Source: Symsagittifera roscoffensis (lineage: Eukaryota; Xenacoelomorpha; Acoela; Convolutidae). From it: a stretch of 64,000 bases of DNA. The notes below the pieces were generated by a model. The model was given only the letters and a program-made list of their open reading frames with translations, searched no databases and was not told the origin of the DNA. Positions 63,121 to 64,000 of the stretch are shown here, one piece after another; within the stretch, counting starts at the first letter, position 1; each line of letters starts with the position of its first letter. A program made the translations under genes and the position numbers. The stretch spans positions 51,100,178 to 51,164,177 of the forward strand of contig NC_087062.1 in NCBI RefSeq assembly GCF_963678635.1, written 5' to 3'.

Positions 63121-64000
63121 CCCCAAAAATCAAGAAAAAAGGTTATGTTACCGCGACAAAGTCTCCAAAAGTGGTCCACCTGACTTAAAACTAGGTTGGC
63201 TGACACGGTCAACCTTCCCAGTTGGATAAAAAGTTGTTTTGATAAAATTTTCTGCCGCTCGGAGGGTTACCTGTAATTTGGACCCTCCGAACCAACAAAT
63301 TCTAAAAAAAAATTTCTTTTCCGAGATTATCAACCCAAAAACGGTTGCGGTCCGGAAAAGTGGTCCAAAACGTCGACTTATGGTACCAAAGTTATCCCGA
63401 TCGGTTGGCTAGTCTTTGAGAAATTGCCAAAAACGTGTTTGTCCAAATGGCCTTTTTTCACCACCTATATAGGCTCTGACAAACTTTTTCCGCAATTCCT
63501 ATTGAAAGTGTCTAAAAATAATTGAAACGAGCGTAGTAGCCCTGTACGGCACTGGAATTATGCAAAAAAACTGGACCAAAATTGGTTTGGAGACAAAAAT
63601 TTGGCCAATAACTATCAAATTTGGACCCTCCGATTCCTTCCTTTTCCAATCCTTAAGTCGTTAGCTCTATCCACGGAGCTAATCGGAGGGTTACTCAAGA
63701 ATTTTTCTGGCAGCCGAGCACGTTATGCTAGCACGCTCCTAACACAAAAAATTTTATTGCTCTAACTCTAAAAACTCAAAAACTCGATCCCAAAAACAGA
63801 TTGACAAAATTCAGAAAATTATCGAAATTTTGACCGAAAAATTTTGGTTTTTTCCAACTTTTACTGAGTCTTTTCTCACGCGGTTTCTTTAGTTAGGGGG
63901 AACTAAATACGTAGCTACTCCCTATGTAAAAGCTTTTTGCTGTTCGGAAAAGTTCGGATATCCAAAAATTTGGGGGTCTATAGTTTGTCAAAAATCGATA

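Larger units (their letters stand above)
43690..64000 (-). mobile_element. Element C: giant SGNH-bearing Ty3/gypsy-type LTR element
   Basis: Best-preserved copy, more than 20.3 kb inside the window. It runs from the 3' LTR (43,690-45,150) through cargo modules, a macro-like segment, pol and gag to a leader that continues past 64,000. If the leader is as long as in A and B, the 5' LTR begins some hundreds of bases beyond the window. Gag carries one frameshift, pol is intact, the SGNH module has one in-frame TGA, and the second module has a frameshift and stops. Confidence 0.88.
61834..64000 (-). other. Element C 5' leader, continues beyond window
   Basis: Leader with two copies of the hairpin module, the GGAGGGTT tandem repeat region and about 0.9 kb of AT-rich sequence toward the window edge. 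No gene. No LTR end (GAATGTTACA) is seen before 64,000, agreeing with a leader longer than 2.2 kb. Confidence 0.75.

Overview
The window is animal (invertebrate, probably bilaterian) nuclear DNA with one 200-N scaffold gap. Two things point this way. One short exon on the minus strand (9736-10148) resembles the conserved segment of scribbler/ZNF608/ZNF609 proteins and has a consensus splice donor. Almost everything else is transposable-element DNA of metazoan type. I cannot name the species. No tRNA, rRNA, CRISPR array or bacterial-type operon was found.

Region 1 (1-12,023) is AT-rich, probably intronic or intergenic DNA around the scribbler-like exon. It is packed with short non-autonomous DNA transposons. 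These include three members of a MITE family whose long inverted repeats contain CCAATCAGAATCGAGA, several hAT-like elements with 8-bp target-site duplications, and a GGATAGCCGAAA repeat family. One MITE arm (10,712-11,690) has been hit twice by the same hAT-like family about 21 bp apart.

Region 2 (12,224-64,000) is almost entirely three copies, here called A, B and C, of a very large Ty3/gypsy-type LTR retroelement family, plus a small LTR element D. A runs on the minus strand (about 34.4 to 12.2 kb and into the gap), B on the plus strand (about 35.3 to 43.69 kb) and C on the minus strand (beyond 64.0 down to 43.69 kb). A and B lie head to head. C is inserted into the RT region of B, whose reading stops at the TG of C's 3' LTR. 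D (13,703-16,801) is inserted in A with a CCAT duplication and nearly identical 216-bp LTRs. C alone exceeds 20 kb and is the best preserved.

Family order, 5' to 3': LTR with termini TGT...ACA; primer-binding site TGGCGCTCCTG(G/A)GTG; a 2.7-2.9 kb leader with a conserved two-hairpin module and GGAGGG/GGAAGGG tandem repeats; gag with coiled coil, capsid-like region and two CCHC knuckles; pol (protease, RT, RNase H, a linker of about 500 residues, integrase, GPY/F module, acidic tail); a macro-domain-like segment overlapping the end of pol; then about 6.5 kb of extra coding DNA. The extra part begins with a protein carrying an intact SGNH/GDSL hydrolase triad and continues with about 1,200 codons of unrecognised protein. 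The same modules in the same order, badly decayed, lie downstream of pol in A. The cargo is therefore a family trait and not a chance neighbour. I regard this SGNH-bearing, macro-domain-bearing giant LTR element as the most interesting object in the window.

Inferred division of labour: Gag and Pol carry out retrotransposition, the leader module may act in packaging, translation or dimerisation, and the SGNH and macro-like proteins are accessory, possibly acting on host lipids, acetyl groups or ADP-ribose. None of these accessory roles is proven by sequence alone.
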